Positions 35,401 to 48,025 of a DNA stretch of 64,000 nt are shown piece by piece. The notes under the pieces were generated by a model. That model was not told the origin of the DNA, searched no databases, and was given only the letters and a program-made list of their open reading frames with translations. The DNA is from Mercurialis annua (taxonomy: Eukaryota > Streptophyta > Magnoliopsida > Malpighiales > Euphorbiaceae): positions 1,738,501 to 1,802,500 of the forward strand of contig NC_065576.1 in NCBI RefSeq assembly GCF_937616625.2. The letters are read 5' to 3'. A program made the position numbers and the translations under genes. Every line of letters starts with the position of its first letter. The stretch's first letter is position 1.

Positions 35401-38400
35401 TCATACAGAAGGGTTTCTTGTCATCTACCTTTTACTATCAGGAGGCAGCCAAGCATTTGTCATAAATCTGACTTTATGATGGCTTACAAATTTCTAGAAA
35501 TAAATTACCTTTTAATTTTTCTAGGCTGTCATTCTCAATATTGTCATGTTCACTTCTTACTACTATGTGAATACTGAATCCAAAACTTTAAAAGCATTTC
35601 TGTTTTATTTTCCTCTCTAGATTTTCAGTATTTGATAAATTAATTTGAGGCGGATAACTTCATAGCTTGCCGCCTGACTCTTTGGTTTGGCATTACGATC
35701 TGAAACGTGATATTTTCTCTTTCATTTGCTTCTTGAGATGTTATGAAGCTCTGGTCTGGTCCAGGTTTTCCAGCTACTGCTAAGATTTCAGACAGCAGTA
35801 AATAGGAACTTTAGGAATTTCAAACCCGCTGAACTACTCCTTATTGGTCACCAACACCAAGGACAATAACTGCCTATCAGTGAAACAAGAAAGCTTCCAT
35901 TAGGCAAATTTTAATAGTTATGGTCTGTGGGTTCTGAATGTGTTAATAATGCATCTTTTAGTTAAAAACAAGAATAGGCCCATAATATTATAAATCTCTG
36001 GTATTACTTCCATTGCATGAATGACTGCTTATGTACTGCCAACTACAGGACAACAAACAAGGATGTTTAATGAAGCTGTAGAGCAATATGCTCAACTGGG
36101 GCTGCGTACATTATGTTTGGCCTGGCGCGAATTAAATGAATATGAATATCAAGAGTGGTCTTTGATGTTTAGAGAAGCCAATAGCACATTAGTTGATAGG
36201 GAGGTAAAGGGTACATCTCATCTAAATGACCTTATCTTCTGTTTTTATTATTTTTGTTTTCAATTCATACCAGCTAAGTGTTTGCGATGTGCATGCTTGC
36301 CTGACTCTCATATATTACTGTTCCCTACAGTGGAGAATAGCTGAGGTCTGTGAAAGATTAGAACATGATCTTGAAGTTCTTGGAGTTACTGCAATAGAGG
36401 ATCGCTTACAGGTGAACAATTTTATAATCCCATCAATCAAATCCGAAGTCTTACTGTTTTTTGAATGCTGAATTCTAATATCTTCATCTTTGGGGATTCT
36501 TTTTCAGGATGGTGTACCAGAAACCATCGAGACACTTAGAAAAGCAGGAATAAATTTTTGGATGTTAACCGGAGACAAGCAGAATACTGCCATACAAATT
36601 GCTCTTTCATGCAATTTTATTTCCCCAGGTAGATTGAATTCATTGAGACTCATTCTCTTCATATAGTGTTGGCCTCTCTTCTCCATTTAGTTCTCTCAAA
36701 TTTTTAAAATGTGCAAAATTCATCTTTTCCTTTCAAATCCATCAAGATCTAACCAGATTACAGGGCTTGTCCTGTTTAAATTTTGCTTGCAACTATTAAT
36801 TCATCCTGTGTGTTGCAGATATCTGAATTTTTCATGTAATAGCTGAGGATCTATTGTCACCATTTGTTACCACTTTATTTATTTGTTACAATTAATTGCT
36901 TCATTTACTAGTCATTTTACATTCTAAATTATGCACTCATAACCCTTGTGTTTTCTGTCTTCTTTCTTAAAAGAGCCAAAAGGTCAGCTTCTGCTAATTG
37001 ATGGAAAAACTGTAGATGAAGTTTCTAGAAATCTGGAGAGAGTTTTACTTACAATGAGGATAACAACTTCAGAACCAAAGGTATATCCAAAATACGCATT
37101 TGCAGTTCAAATTATTTTCCTTCATTTGAATGTTAGATACATTTCAAGTCATTCATCCTTACTGATTAATTTAATCTTTTGTTGAACTAAATGCGAGTCA
37201 CTGTTTGCTTTATGTCAACTCTTTGTTGAAAGAGGTAGATTAGTACAAGCTAAAAAGTAAGTATGGCCAGTTGAGTAGGGAGTGCTGATATCAATGTTAC
37301 TATTATTAGAATCATGTACTTTTTACTGGATCAAATTGCATTTGTTTTTAAGGGCTTAATAGTGAAGCCCTATGGAGTTTGGCCTTGGTCATGGCCGGAA
37401 TGAAGATTTTGGTCTAGTACATTTGTAGGTAGAATAGGTAGCTGAGCTCTCTAATACGCTACATTAATACAATTGATAATACTTTCACACAAATATTTGG
37501 TTGGAAATAAGGTTTCCTTTGGGCTATTTAAAATGCTTTTATTTTATTTTTTAGTTTCTAGATAAATTATGATTTATTGTTTCAGGATGTAGCATTTGTT
37601 GTTGATGGCTGGGCCCTTGAAATCTTACTGAAGCATTATCGGAAAGCTTTTACTGAATTGGCAATATTGTCAAGGACTGCCATATGCTGTCGTGTGACAC
37701 CATCACAGAAAGCACAGGTCAGGTTTTAAATATTATAGTGTTGGCCTTTCATTTGCACATCTTGCTTGTTTGTTCTTCAAATTGAAATTGTTACTAACAA
37801 TGATATACTTCAATAAAGTAATATCAATTTGACATTAATGTTTTGTTAGCAGCTTGTAGAGCTCTTGAAATCGTGCGACTATAGAACGTTGGCCATTGGT
37901 GATGGTGGGAATGATGTAAGAATGATTCAACAAGCTGACATTGGAGTCGGCATTAGTGGGAGAGAAGGACTACAGGCAGCGAGAGCAGCTGATTACAGTA
38001 TTGGAAGTAAGTTATCTTTATGTACATTTGCTATGTTTTCGCATGGATTTTACTCTATCATCATATTGGTCATTTTTCTGAGGTTCTAATATAGTGGTCT
38101 TACTCCAAAGTATATTTAAGTTAGATGCTTATACACGGATGCTTGTATGATGCTTTATTTATTTTAAGAGTGGATATTTTTATATAGCAACTTTCTAACA
38201 AACAACAATGCTCTCTCACCCAAGTCATTATAGGCGTCATTTATTGTTTGGGCACTTTTGCTGCATTAAAGTAACTTCTCCAATTCTCTCTTCTTTACAC
38301 ATATTACTAAAGACTAAGTACTAATAAAATTTACTTCATATTTAGAAATTATTGTCTACTGTTGCAAATTCCTGGAAGCATTAAACTGCTGCTGGGTGAC

Positions 38401-41400
38401 ATGATTTGAGTGACAAGGCAATCTATAAATGTAACGACGACATTGACTTTCTGAATTTCACTGCCATATTTTTCGCTTGGTCTTCTTTGCCTTCTTTCCT
38501 TGCAGCAGATAGAAATGCTGAGACTAAGCTGAATTTTTGCTTAGGATGGAAAATGTACGAATTCAGCTGATAATACATAAATGGTGAAAGCAATACTTTT
38601 CTGAATATGGACAGATTAATAGTAGAATACAAAACAATTATTCGTCAAAAGAACCAATTAGATGGGCTTGAGAATAAATTCTTCTGTTGATAAATGTATG
38701 ATTGTGCAAACATGATAAATTAGACCTGTTTTGAGTAATCAGTGCCAAAAAGATCGGTCTTTTCTCCAATTTTTTTTTTTCAAAAATCTTTTGGTTTATA
38801 CATTATTGACTGATATTCTTTGATGTGCAGAGTTCAGGTTTCTGAAGAGACTGATACTTGTCCACGGGCGTTATTCATATAACCGAACAGCGTTTCTATC
38901 TCAGTACTCCTTCTATAAATCTCTATTATTATGTTTCATACAAATCTTGTAAGTTTATTTATTTGAGTTTAAAAATATTTTTATATTTGGTTCCTTTTTT
39001 TCCTGCTCTCTTTCTCCTTCTATCCCTCCCAGAATGAAATTTGCTTTTAATACATATATTTACCCTGCTTTTACCAATACTAAAACTAGCATGCATACAG
39101 TTTTTCTTTTATTTCAGGTGTTTCGGGGACCAGTCTTTTCAATTCCGTCAGTCTAATGGCTTATAATGTTTTCTACACAAGTGTACCTGTTCTAGTTAGT
39201 GTGCTTGACAAAGATCTTAGTGAAAAAACAGTAATGCAACATCCTCAAATCCTATTTTATTGCCAAGCTGGAAGGTATACTATGGCTGGTTTTTTAGTTA
39301 CCTCTAATTTAGTTATAGTTTTCATTCCAGTTTCCTAATTTATCGTATGCATGGGATGTTGGTTGATGTTATTAACTTTCTTTATGTGAGTCACAGTTTC
39401 TACAAGTTTATGTTTTTAACTGACAATCATTCTTGGCCCAGGCTTCTCAATCCAAGCACATTTGCTGGATGGTTTGGTCGTTCTTTGTTCCATGTAAGAA
39501 TTACTGCAAAGATCCCTTTTATCAATAGTTATATTTATTTCACCTGCTATCCATTTTTTAAAATTAATATTCAGGGACAAATTACATAGTAATCTAGGAT
39601 TATCGGTCTCACTTTAGGAATGAATAATACTGTTATCAAATTTTGTTAGTTAAGTGATTGTATCCACTTACTTGAGTAGGTGTCTTTCATCTTATGTGCA
39701 TCTTCTTCCAATTGACATTTGGGGAACAAAAGTCCTAAAAATCTAGGGTTAAGCAGAAAATAATTTTCTGCTTTTCTAATTTGAGAGTTCTAAGATAATA
39801 AGTCTTGAGTTTATTACTGTTGGAATTTATGTCCTTCCATATTGCAGTGCTGTTTTTAGGGGCTCCTGATGTAGAATGGTAACTTAAAGTTCTCATCTTA
39901 CGTTCAAATTTTCTATCAATGATTTTCAGGCAATCGTTGTATTTGTAATCAGTATAAACGCATATGCCTATGAAAAAAGTGAAATGGAGGAAGTTGCAAT
40001 GGTGGCCCTCTCTGGATGCATATGGTTGCAAGCTTTCGTTGTAGCGTTAGAGACCAAGTAAGATTCCCTCTTGTAGTTATGTTTACTCCGTTATTTTGAT
40101 AATATTCCATGAGAGAAATTAAGTTTTAGCTGAAACATAATTATTCTCTTAACAGAGAATGGGATTATTAAGGCATAGTTGAACACTAGACTCATTAAAA
40201 AATGTCAAAATGTTTAGCTAGAATCTCAATTCTATCAAAACCTTTTAATTTTGTAAATTGTAGCCTGTTTTGATTTATTTCGTTTCAAATTGAAACGAAA
40301 TAAATCCACACGTTTGAAAGAGTTTGGCTACAATTGAAACGAAAGAATTCGAAATAAGCTACAATTGACAAAATTAAAAGGTTTGAATAAAATTGAGATT
40401 CTCATTAGACCTTTGAATTTGTTTGGTCGTTAGGCCTTAAATAATGGCAGAAGATTTAACTCTCTACTCTTCTTCATCACATGCAGCTCCTTTACAATAT
40501 TACAACATCTTGCCATTTGGGGGAACTTGGTTGCATTTTATGTCATCAACTGGTTAGTCAGTGCAATTCCCTCATCGGGGATGTATACAATAATGTTCCG
40601 GCTATGCAGACAGCCGTCATACTGGATAACTATTTTTGTAAGTATCACTTGTGTTTTATTCCTGGTATTTCCTATAGAGCCGATATATTCAACAATATAC
40701 CCAACCTTGATCAGGGGTGAGCGAAAATTCAGTTATACTTAATTTTCTGATCCATTTCGACTATTTTAGTTAAAGAATTTCAGTTAATTTGGTTAGTTTG
40801 GTTAATTAACAAAATTTGTTCAGCTATGATTATGAGTTTTAAATTTTTTGATTAACCAAATTAACCAATTATTTATAATTTATAATTTATTGGTTTAACC
40901 AAATTAACCGACTATTTCAGTTGTTTTGTATTTTTAAAATTTCAGTTAATTCTATTGATTTGGTTTCGGTTTATTTGAAGAGAGAAAGTAATTTGGTTGA
41001 TTTGATTTTGGTTAAATCGGTTGGTTTTAAGCCCTTTGCCAACCCCTAACATTGATCACTCGCCAACTGCATACTGAAAGTGACTCATTTCTTTGCAGCT
41101 GATAGCTGCAGCAGGAATGGGGCCTATTCTGGCTCTAAAATACTTCCGCTATACATATAGACCGAGTAAAATCAACACTCTTCAGCAGGCTGAACGTTTG
41201 GGAGGGCCGATATTAACAATAGGGAACATCGAGGCACAACCAAGAACGATAGAGAAAGAAGTTCCTCCGTTATCAATAACACAACCAAATAAAAGAAGTT
41301 CCGTTTATGAACCTCTGTTATCAGATTCTCCAAATACTAGAAGATCCTTTGGTTCAGGAACTCCATTCGATATATTTCAATCACAATCCAGATTATCTTC

Positions 41401-41428
41401 TTCGAGCTACTCCCGGAAGGAACTGTAA
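29414..41428 (+). CDS. ALA2: P4-type ATPase, phospholipid flippase ALA2, 24 coding exons, 1104 aa
   Basis: Aminophospholipid flippase that moves lipid (phosphatidylserine in the Arabidopsis orthologue) to the cytosolic leaflet of endomembranes with an ALIS partner. Exons: 29414-29541, 29639-29852, 30354-30470, 31005-31097, 31208-31382, 32029-32195, 33118-33222, 33813-33910, 34029-34171, 34537-34633, 34789-34898, 34996-35160, 36049-36203, 36331-36411, 36508-36628, 36974-37080, 37586-37717, 37853-38006, 38831-38948, 39101-39274, 39442-39493, 39930-40057, 40487-40637, 41099-41428. All GT-AG, frame kept, 3315 nt. Seen: [11 protein letters not shown] start, DGET (158-161), PISIK in TM4, phosphorylated Asp382 in DKTGT, GDGGNDV (752-758) and the [13 protein letters not shown] tail after TM10, then a Ser-rich C-terminus with [10 protein letters not shown]. 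Length and sequence match ALA2 (about 1107 aa) rather than ALA1 or ALA3-12. The exon 20 acceptor is the ACAG at 39097-39100, not the more obvious TTCAG 17 bp on, which would break the frame. Nothing is missing; expected to be active. Confidence 0.96.
30198..30303 (+). repeat. 53-bp tandem duplication in ALA2 intron 2
   Basis: ACCGTTCTCCTTGCCC...CCTCTGTA occurs twice head to tail, at 30198-30250 and 30251-30303, with about five mismatches. It lies 50 bp upstream of the exon 3 acceptor and does not alter it. Confidence 0.85.
40220..40403. repeat. long hairpin (foldback MITE) in ALA2 intron 22
   Basis: AGAATCTCAATT at the left pairs with AATTGAGATTCTC at the right, followed inward by AAACCTTTTAATTTTGT against ACAAAATTAAAAGGTTT and ATTGTAGCC against GGCTACAAT. 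Inside is a near-perfect palindrome with 17-bp arms around one base (40272-40306). It behaves as a foldback MITE; target duplications are not evident. Confidence 0.7.
40712..41048. mobile_element. hAT MITE in the last ALA2 intron
   Basis: Ends CAGGGGTGAGCG and GCCAACCCCTA are inverted and flanked by ACCTTGAT (40704-40711) and ACATTGAT (41049-41056), an 8-bp duplication with one mismatch. Subterminal GGTTAATTAAC- and AACCAAATTAACC-type repeats resemble those of the element at 603-1449. It sits 50 bp from the acceptor of the last exon. Confidence 0.8.
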
Positions 41429-42448
41429 GGACAAATAACCGAGTTCCGCCAGTTTTTTTGTTCATTGGCATGAAAAATGTATAGGCTGCATAATTGATCA
41501 TTACTTCTGATAGGTATACCTCCGATCATAATTGATTTATATACTCCGATCTCTGCGTCTAATTTTTGATAATTGAAAATAACCGGGTAATGGAGTTGAT
41601 GCGATTAAGACATGTTTTTCAGAGTGGTTCTAGATCATAAAATTCTTTCCTTGTTTATAAAAAATGAAATTTATGTGGCGTTCGTATATAGGACTGTAAT
41701 TAAGCCCGATCTGGATATGAAATCTGATGAAACATATTTTCTGAATTTCCCTGTTCATTTGCTGTCTATCAACCGACCTGTTAGGACTGGACATTATGTT
41801 TTTTCTTTAAATATTTAATTTTATATTCTGTTACTAGGTGGCTTCTTTAGCCTGTTAAATGTTATGTCCATATTATTAAGGAAAAATTGTAAACATAGTC
41901 TAAAATTGGTCAAATTTTAATATTTTTCTTTGTCATTTTTATGCTTCATATTTTTATATTATATTTTTTAAAAACTATTTTATACTTTTTGTATTGGAGG
42001 TGTGCTGATTTATTTATTGTAGGTAAAAAATAAAAATATGAAAAGTATAAGATTTTTTTTTGGTAAAATGTATTTTTGAAAATTGAGGAGGTTTTTAGGT
42101 AGTTTTCTGTCAAAAGTCTGTCCATGGTGGCTTAACCAATCGGCCGCTTTGTTATGAAGTCATGGCCTTATTTCCTTTATTCTTTTCATTCAATGAAAGA
42201 AGGGGACAAAGAATGACATGAAAATTCCTCCTCTAAAGTAAACAATTTACAGGAGTTAGAGTTTGAAATTGTTGTGGAAATTCTTATATGAAGATTTTTG
42301 AATAAAATTAAAAAATAATATGAGAAAACTATTAATGATCTAAAATATTCTATCCGTTTCATTTTAGAACTCCACTTCATCTTAAATTAATACACAATTT
42401 ATATTTTTTTTGTATTAAACTATAGACGATAATTTATTATTATTTGAA
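41429..42448. other. ALA2 3' flank and intergenic DNA
   Basis: The ALA2 3' UTR probably extends to about 41800. After it the sequence is AT-rich with no gene recognised. Confidence 0.45.
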
Positions 42449-42820
42449 GGCTTATCCCCTTAAAACCCCCTCACCTTTTACCCCCAATTCATTTACACCC
42501 TCACATTGCAAAACCACCAAATATACCCAAATTACGACCTTTCACTTTCAATTGCACCCTCAAGCATTAAATTGATCTCTTTTCACTTGAAAAATTATCT
42601 TTATTTTTGATTTAAATAAAATATTAAGTCCTATTTTAAAATATATGCTAAAATTTAAAGTATTAATTTGAACATTTTTCAAGTGAAAAGAGGTCCATTT
42701 AATACTTGAGGGTGCAATTGAAAGTGAAAGGTCGTAATTTGGGTATATTTGGTGGTTTTACAACGTGAGGATGCAAACGAATTGGGGGTAAAAGGTGGGG
42801 GGATTTTAAGGGGATAAGTC
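42449..42820. mobile_element. MULE-type foldback MITE
   Basis: Ends GGCTTATCCCCTTAAAA and TTTTAAGGGGATAAGTC are inverted, with an exact 9-bp duplication TTATTTGAA (42440-42448 and 42821-42829). The arms extend about 160 bp each at high identity (ACCTTTTACCCCCAATTC against GAATTGGGGGTAAAAGGT, and so on) around a short AT-rich loop. No coding capacity. A single arm of the same family is at 25529-25715. Confidence 0.92.
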
Positions 42821-42829
42821 TTATTTGAA

Positions 42830-43599
42830 TGTTTAATTATTATTTGTGTTCTTATTAATTATGGTTGAATGATTCTAAAAGAAAAAAATTTACTATTACT
42901 AGTAAGGTGAATGTATATTTTTCAAATATAGATCTTGATTTTTTATATTTGTATTGTTCTAAATTGTCTATCAACTTGGAATGAAAGAAGTAATAAGTTT
43001 CACTTTTTTTAATCGTTCATTTAGTCAAATGAATTTGTATATTTATTTGTTCATTTAAGATTTTATAATTTAAAATAAAATTTTATTTTTTAATATATCT
43101 AATTTTGGCTAAATAGACTATTAAAAAAACAGGAGTAATAAGTTTAACAGTGAGCCATGTGGCAGTTTGAGCTTTAAGGAAACAATTAAATGGAGAGGTT
43201 GGAAACTGATAATATGAGAAATCTAAATCCAAATCCAAATACAAAGATGTCCATCTAATAAAAATTGTAGGTATTGACAGGTGTCAGCCATACCTTAGGC
43301 AAAGCTTAGTGAGTCACAGATACAAAGAGGTATGGGGATATTGTGCCATAAATATCATTGAATTGGAAATTAAATTAAAAGGGATTACATTACTTTAGGA
43401 CAGGCGGGGGACCCTAAAAGGACCCTATCTAGGAGTGATGCTTCAGCATGGGCTGCTCCCCCACTCCCCACTCCATTTCTTGTGATTTTGTGACCATTAC
43501 ACCTCACCCAACCATGGACCCATCTATATGGACCATTATACTAATTATTTATTTAAAACCCAAAAATATTAATTAAAAATAATATATATTATATTTACC
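42830..43599. other. intergenic DNA, no gene seen
   Basis: 43140-43520 is somewhat GC-richer (GGCGGGGGACCC, CTCCCCCACTCCCC) but has no conserved frame. Confidence 0.45.
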
Positions 43600-43795
43600 C
43601 GCACGAGTTTGGTCTAATAGTATAAATTTCAACTATCTACACGCTATGATCGCGGGTTCAAACCTTAACTATGCATGTTCTAAAAAGTGAAGTGATTGGA
43701 GCTAAGTATGTGAGCTTGTGGGCAGTTCACTTTCCGAAATTGACAGAGGACTTAAGTTTCGATCTAGAAGAGTAAGTTCTAGTCACCAAAAATAT
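43600..43795 (+). mobile_element. tRNA-derived SINE (larger type)
   Basis: An A-box-like GAGTTTGGTCTAATAGTAT is followed 40 bp later by GATCGCGGGTTCAAACC, a good pol III box B. The body runs about 130 bp further and ends at CACCAAAAATATATT. Target duplications are not certain, so boundaries are approximate. It differs from the 105-bp SINE family in its body. Confidence 0.55.
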
Positions 43796-44256
43796 ATTAA
43801 TTTTTTAATTTTATATTTATACATTTTATATTAAAGATATACATATCATTATTGCATCTTTAAAATATGAGTGACGGGACTAAAATTTGTTTACTAGAGA
43901 TCAAATTGCAATGTGTATTATATACGAAGAGATAATATTAAGAGTTGGGGAATCAAATAATAGTATGATTTAATTTTTTGTACTAATTTAAGCGAATTAA
44001 AATTCCTTCAAATTCAAATGAACTTGACAGAGTCAAATTCACGATTTACACCATTCATTGTAATATAAATAGTGTGGATAAATTTAATTAATTTTGTATT
44101 TTCTAATCTATACCATCCATTTGATAATGAATAGTGTGGATTAAATAAACTTGACCCCTCAATTTCAAATGAACTTGAAGAATCCCAATTCAATTTAAGC
44201 TATGTAAAAGAAATTAAGGGAGGCCAAACCATCTCATGTCTGATATGCATCAACGA

Positions 44257-44368
44257 TACAACTTTTTTTCCTGATAATTAAAAAGGAGAAAACGCTTGTA
44301 GGAAATTTGAACCCACAATCTAACAATTTGCTATCTAACGTTTATAACATTTGAATTATAACTCTTCG
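44257..44368 (-). mobile_element. short tRNA-derived SINE
   Basis: On the minus strand: AGAGTTATAATTCAAATG, then TTAGATTGTGGGTTCAAAT (box B) and a pyrimidine-rich part ending in an A run. Same family as 12070-12175 and 44883-44985. No clear target duplication. Confidence 0.6.
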
Positions 44369-44882
44369 GTAATGATCTTATCTGTATAACCATATATGTT
44401 TTTGGGTTAAAAGTTTTTTTTTTATAAATAATTTTATAGTTTTCTCTATTTACTTAATAAATTTAAATTTTTCATTATATAATATTATTAATGTAAGCTT
44501 AATATATTATTATTTATTTATTTTAAAATTTATGTTCTATTTAGATATATAAATATATATATCATTTATCTTTTTATTCAATATAAAGAAAAATAGATCT
44601 ACCACGCTTCACCCAACCCCATTAAACTCCAAACCCTACCAAAGCTTAGAATTATTCCAAACAGTCCCTTATGGCTATTTTCCTTACCATCCTAGCTGGT
44701 GTTTTCTGATAATCACCCTCCTAGGAAACAAATAATATGCCATCTTCTTGAGGAGCATGCATCTTTTCTCTCTTTGTCCTTTTCTCATCTTTATAATATT
44801 AATTATTCTTGCATCCGAAATTCATATGATTTATACATAGATTTCAAACAAAATAAAAAAAAAAATTAAGATTATATTAATT

Positions 44883-44985
44883 ATACCAATAAGTTATAAT
44901 TCAAATGATAAAAGTGTTGAACACCGTCAAAACCCTAAATTAAAATCCTTTCACAAGTGCTCCCCTCCCCAATTATAAAAAAAAG
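44883..44985 (+). mobile_element. short tRNA-derived SINE
   Basis: AAGTTATAATTCAAATGATA, a degraded box B, CTCCCCTCCCCAATTATAA and an A run of eight. Flanks TTATATTAATT (44872-44882) and TTATAGTAATT (44986-44996) form an 11-bp duplication with one mismatch. Aligns end to end with 12070-12175 in reverse orientation. Confidence 0.7.
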
Positions 44986-44996
44986 TTATAGTAATT

Positions 44997-45497
44997 GTTT
45001 ACAATATTTTTGTTAAGATAACTCTTTTAATATGTTATTCTATTTCTATTATATATTGACATATTTATTTATTATTTTGAAAATTTTGAATTTTTTTATA
45101 ACTAAAAATAATATTTATTTTATTATGCCTCTTGGAATGCATATTAATGTTTTAATCAATTTTAATTGACTTTATATATTCTTTAATACTATAATGCAAA
45201 ACTAGATGTAATTAAATTTAATAGAAAATGTAGCTGGCTGCCTCTTGATGCCTAGCAAAAAAAAGTTGGCAACCTCTTTGATATAGTTTTTGGGGTCTAT
45301 AGCTAGACATTAGAATGAACACATAAAGAGCTTATTTAGACATATGAAAAGGAAATTAATAAAGTTGAAAGCAAAATATATTAATGACTTCATAATAATG
45401 TTACCTAGAGATTTAATGGCACATTACTCTCTAACATAATAAAAGAAATGAGACTTGGGTAGATGTTAGATAGTGAGTGCATAAATGCTGGAAGTTG
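44997..45497. other. AT-rich intergenic DNA, no gene seen
   Basis: Nothing recognised. Confidence 0.45.
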
Positions 45498-45505
45498 CAC
45501 ACTAT

Positions 45506-45701
45506 TAGGGTTGTGATTCGATCGGTTCTGTAGAATTTAAAATCGACCAACTTGATCAAATGGTTAAAATTTGTTAAATATTTAATCCAAACCAAATTAA
45601 AGTTCGCTTAAATTCAAATCAAATCAATTTTTTTCCCAATAACCAAACCATTCTTATAATTTTAATTTAGTTCGGCATGATTTTATTTTTTGCACACCTT
45701 G
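45506..45701. mobile_element. small hAT-like MITE
   Basis: The element begins TAGGGTTGTGATTCG and ends GCACACCTTG, a weak inverted pair, and is flanked by a perfect 8-bp duplication CACACTAT (45498-45505 and 45702-45709). Internal AACCAAATTAAA and ACCAAACC words resemble the other hAT MITEs here. Confidence 0.7.
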
Positions 45702-45709
45702 CACACTAT

Positions 45710-46801
45710 CATCATGCAATACTTCAAACTAATAATTTCTATTAATAATAAAGATGCACATCCTTGTATTTATTCAGTTTGAGAAAAAAAATTGGTAGAA
45801 ATTATATTTTCTAAAGGAAAATTAAGACAAAAAACATTACTTACATAAGACAGAAACTTGGAACTTTGTTTAGTTGATTTTATTATTCAAATCAGCCAAA
45901 TTTTCTGTCCAGGACACTTGAACTACGATCAAATAACGTTTTTTTATTATTTTCTTTAATAAAAGAAAATAAAATCAATTAGCTAGAGAAGAATAGTGTA
46001 AACCATCAAATGCATGAACCACAACAAATTTAAAAAAATTCGAGATTCCCAAAAATAAACAAAGCATCATAAAAATAAAAATAAAAATAAAAAACTATCA
46101 TAATTTTTCATTCATCAAAAAGAAAAAGAAAATATAAATTATCATTTTTAATATTAATCATGGCACACCAATCAGATTATTCCCTTGATAAAAGGTTTAT
46201 CATTTTGTAGCAAAATTAATCTCCATGGAAAAAAAAAGCTATAATCTGGACAAATTAATCGATCAAAATACCAATTTGTCGAGACATTGCCAAGCCAAAT
46301 TAGGATATGAACAATTTATTTTTGGTAGTATTTTCCTCACAACACAACACATAAATGACAAGACTCACCTACACTCACAATTCATGCATGCTTGCCACGT
46401 AATAATTTAAATCTACATCCAAAAGTATTCTTAATCCATAACACAAACCCTAATTACACTCAAATTAAAATTAAAATTATTTCATTTGATTAATTTCAGC
46501 TACATCAATAAACATTTAAACATACTACTAGCAATTCTCTTTCTTTTCACTTTCTTGAAAGAGAATTTCAAGAAATTAACATACAAAACTCGATACTTTG
46601 AAATTAAAAATCTTCACAACTTAATTAACACAACATTTTAACAAAAATCAAGAAATTAAAAGCAATAATACCCAATAATTTACAACAAATTTCTCTCATA
46701 TATATATATATGGCTGGTGATCAAGAACACCATATATATACAAATCCCAACCATCCGATCATCTTCTTCATCATCAAAACGAGCCATCTTCATTGAATTC
46801 T
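45710..46801. other. 3' flank of the zinc-finger gene and AT-rich DNA
   Basis: The 3' UTR of the minus-strand zinc-finger gene lies just left of 46802; a (TA)n run sits near 46699. No other gene seen. Confidence 0.45.
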
Positions 46802-47902
46802 CTACATTAACAGATCATTAACCCATCCAAGATCAGGATCAGCATTAACAGAACCACCTCCTTCATGATAATTAATTTTGCCGTTGAAATTATCATTAAG
46901 AACTCCATTGTTAATTCTTGAAAAATCACCACTGAAGAAACTTCCGTTCGGAGTTGACGGTGAAAGAATGAACTGATGATCTTGGTCTCCGTTCAGAGAA
47001 GCAATATCAATCCAAGGAATAACGCTGTTAATATTTCTGTTATTAGCTGCTTCATTGACGTTCATGGCTTCTAAAGAACTCATTAGCTCAGTTAACACAT
47101 CTTTGTAGCTTATAATCCCAGACCTAAGCTTACTCATACGCTCATTATATCGAGAAATCGGCGAAAATCCGCTCCGCTGCTTCACCGGAGATAAAGGAGG
47201 TGACAGCGACTGAGATGGAGACAGCGGCGGCGACATGTGAGACATGCCGAGTAAAGTAGAAGTAGGAGAAGAAATCACAGAATGACAAGCTGAACAGCAA
47301 CAATGGCTATGCTTAATATTTTTAAGATTAGCTCCGCAAGAAATCTCCGGCAGGATACGAAGTTGAAGTGGAGAATGAGCGAAAAAGCAGACTTTCCGCT
47401 TACAATTCTTACCGTCTTTACAAGCTTCAGTTCTGTAGCGAGAAGGATGCAGCCAGCACTCGAAAACTCCGTGGGCGAACTCACAGCTATCTCCACGGCT
47501 ACAGCCACCGCGTCTAAACTCAGGACAGACCGTCCCAGCATAGTTAAACTTCCGGGGATCCCTTCGGCGAGCTTTTTCACCAGGATGCGCGAAAGGGCAG
47601 TCGGTCCAGTCATGGCTGCGGCTGCGAGTGCAACGGCGAACCTTGAACTCGTACATCCGGAACTGATCGGAAGAGTACGGATCTAACAAATCTTGATCAT
47701 CAGATTCTGATCCTTTATGATCATTACGAGGGAGGAATTTGTGGAGATTGGATTCAAACATGTTATGATACTCAGGAGAAGATGATTCCTGAAATGTTTT
47801 CTTGGAAAAAAGGAGTTTTCTCGGAGGAATTTCAAGATTATCTTTGAATGATTTCTTGAAAGAATTAAAAAGCTTGTGTTGCTCGGCACAAATAGTGCTC
47901 AT
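46802..47902 (-). CDS. RR-type tandem CCCH zinc-finger protein (plant TZF family), 366 aa
   Basis: Plant TZF proteins bind RNA (and possibly DNA), shuttle between nucleus and cytoplasmic granules and act in ABA, GA and stress responses. The arginine-rich part has Cys91-X5-His97-X4-Cys102-X3-His106, preceded by VRR. The two fingers fit exactly C-X7-C-X5-C-X3-H (126, 134, 140, 144), 16 residues, then C-X5-C-X4-C-X3-H (161, 167, 172, 176). The linker has [12 protein letters not shown]. There are no ankyrin repeats, so it belongs with the short TZF1-6/SOMNUS group. C-terminal marks are SPPLSP repeats, a possible Leu-rich export signal ([13 protein letters not shown]) and the family end [12 protein letters not shown]. 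No intron. The ATG at 47902 (MSTICAEQ) is chosen because the longer in-frame ATG at 48013 is only about 12 bp downstream of the TATA box. Confidence 0.92.
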   Translation of the reverse strand: MSTICAEQHKLFNSFKKSFKDNLEIPPRKLLFSKKTFQESSSPEYHNMFESNLHKFLPRNDHKGSESDDQDLLDPYSSDQFRMYEFKVRRCTRSRSHDWTDCPFAHPGEKARRRDPRKFNYAGTVCPEFRRGGCSRGDSCEFAHGVFECWLHPSRYRTEACKDGKNCKRKVCFFAHSPLQLRILPEISCGANLKNIKHSHCCCSACHSVISSPTSTLLGMSHMSPPLSPSQSLSPPLSPVKQRSGFSPISRYNERMSKLRSGIISYKDVLTELMSSLEAMNVNEAANNRNINSVIPWIDIASLNGDQDHQFILSPSTPNGSFFSGDFSRINNGVLNDNFNGKINYHEGGGSVNADPDLGWVNDLLM

Positions 47903-48025
47903 ATTTTCTTGAATCTTGAAATGCAAATTTTTCTTCTTTTGTAAGTGTAAAAAAGAAAAAACAAAGATAGAGAGAGAATCAAGATTAGGGTTTGTTGATG
48001 GAGAGGGGAACAAAGGATTAGGGCT

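Noticed and set aside
47303..47686. 127-codon plus-strand frame antisense to the TZF gene
   Set aside because: Shadow of the zinc-finger coding region with no family match.
47903..48013. 37-codon N-terminal extension of the TZF protein
   Set aside because: The ATG is about 12 bp from the TATA box and the extension is low-complexity; MSTICAEQ at 47902 is the better start.
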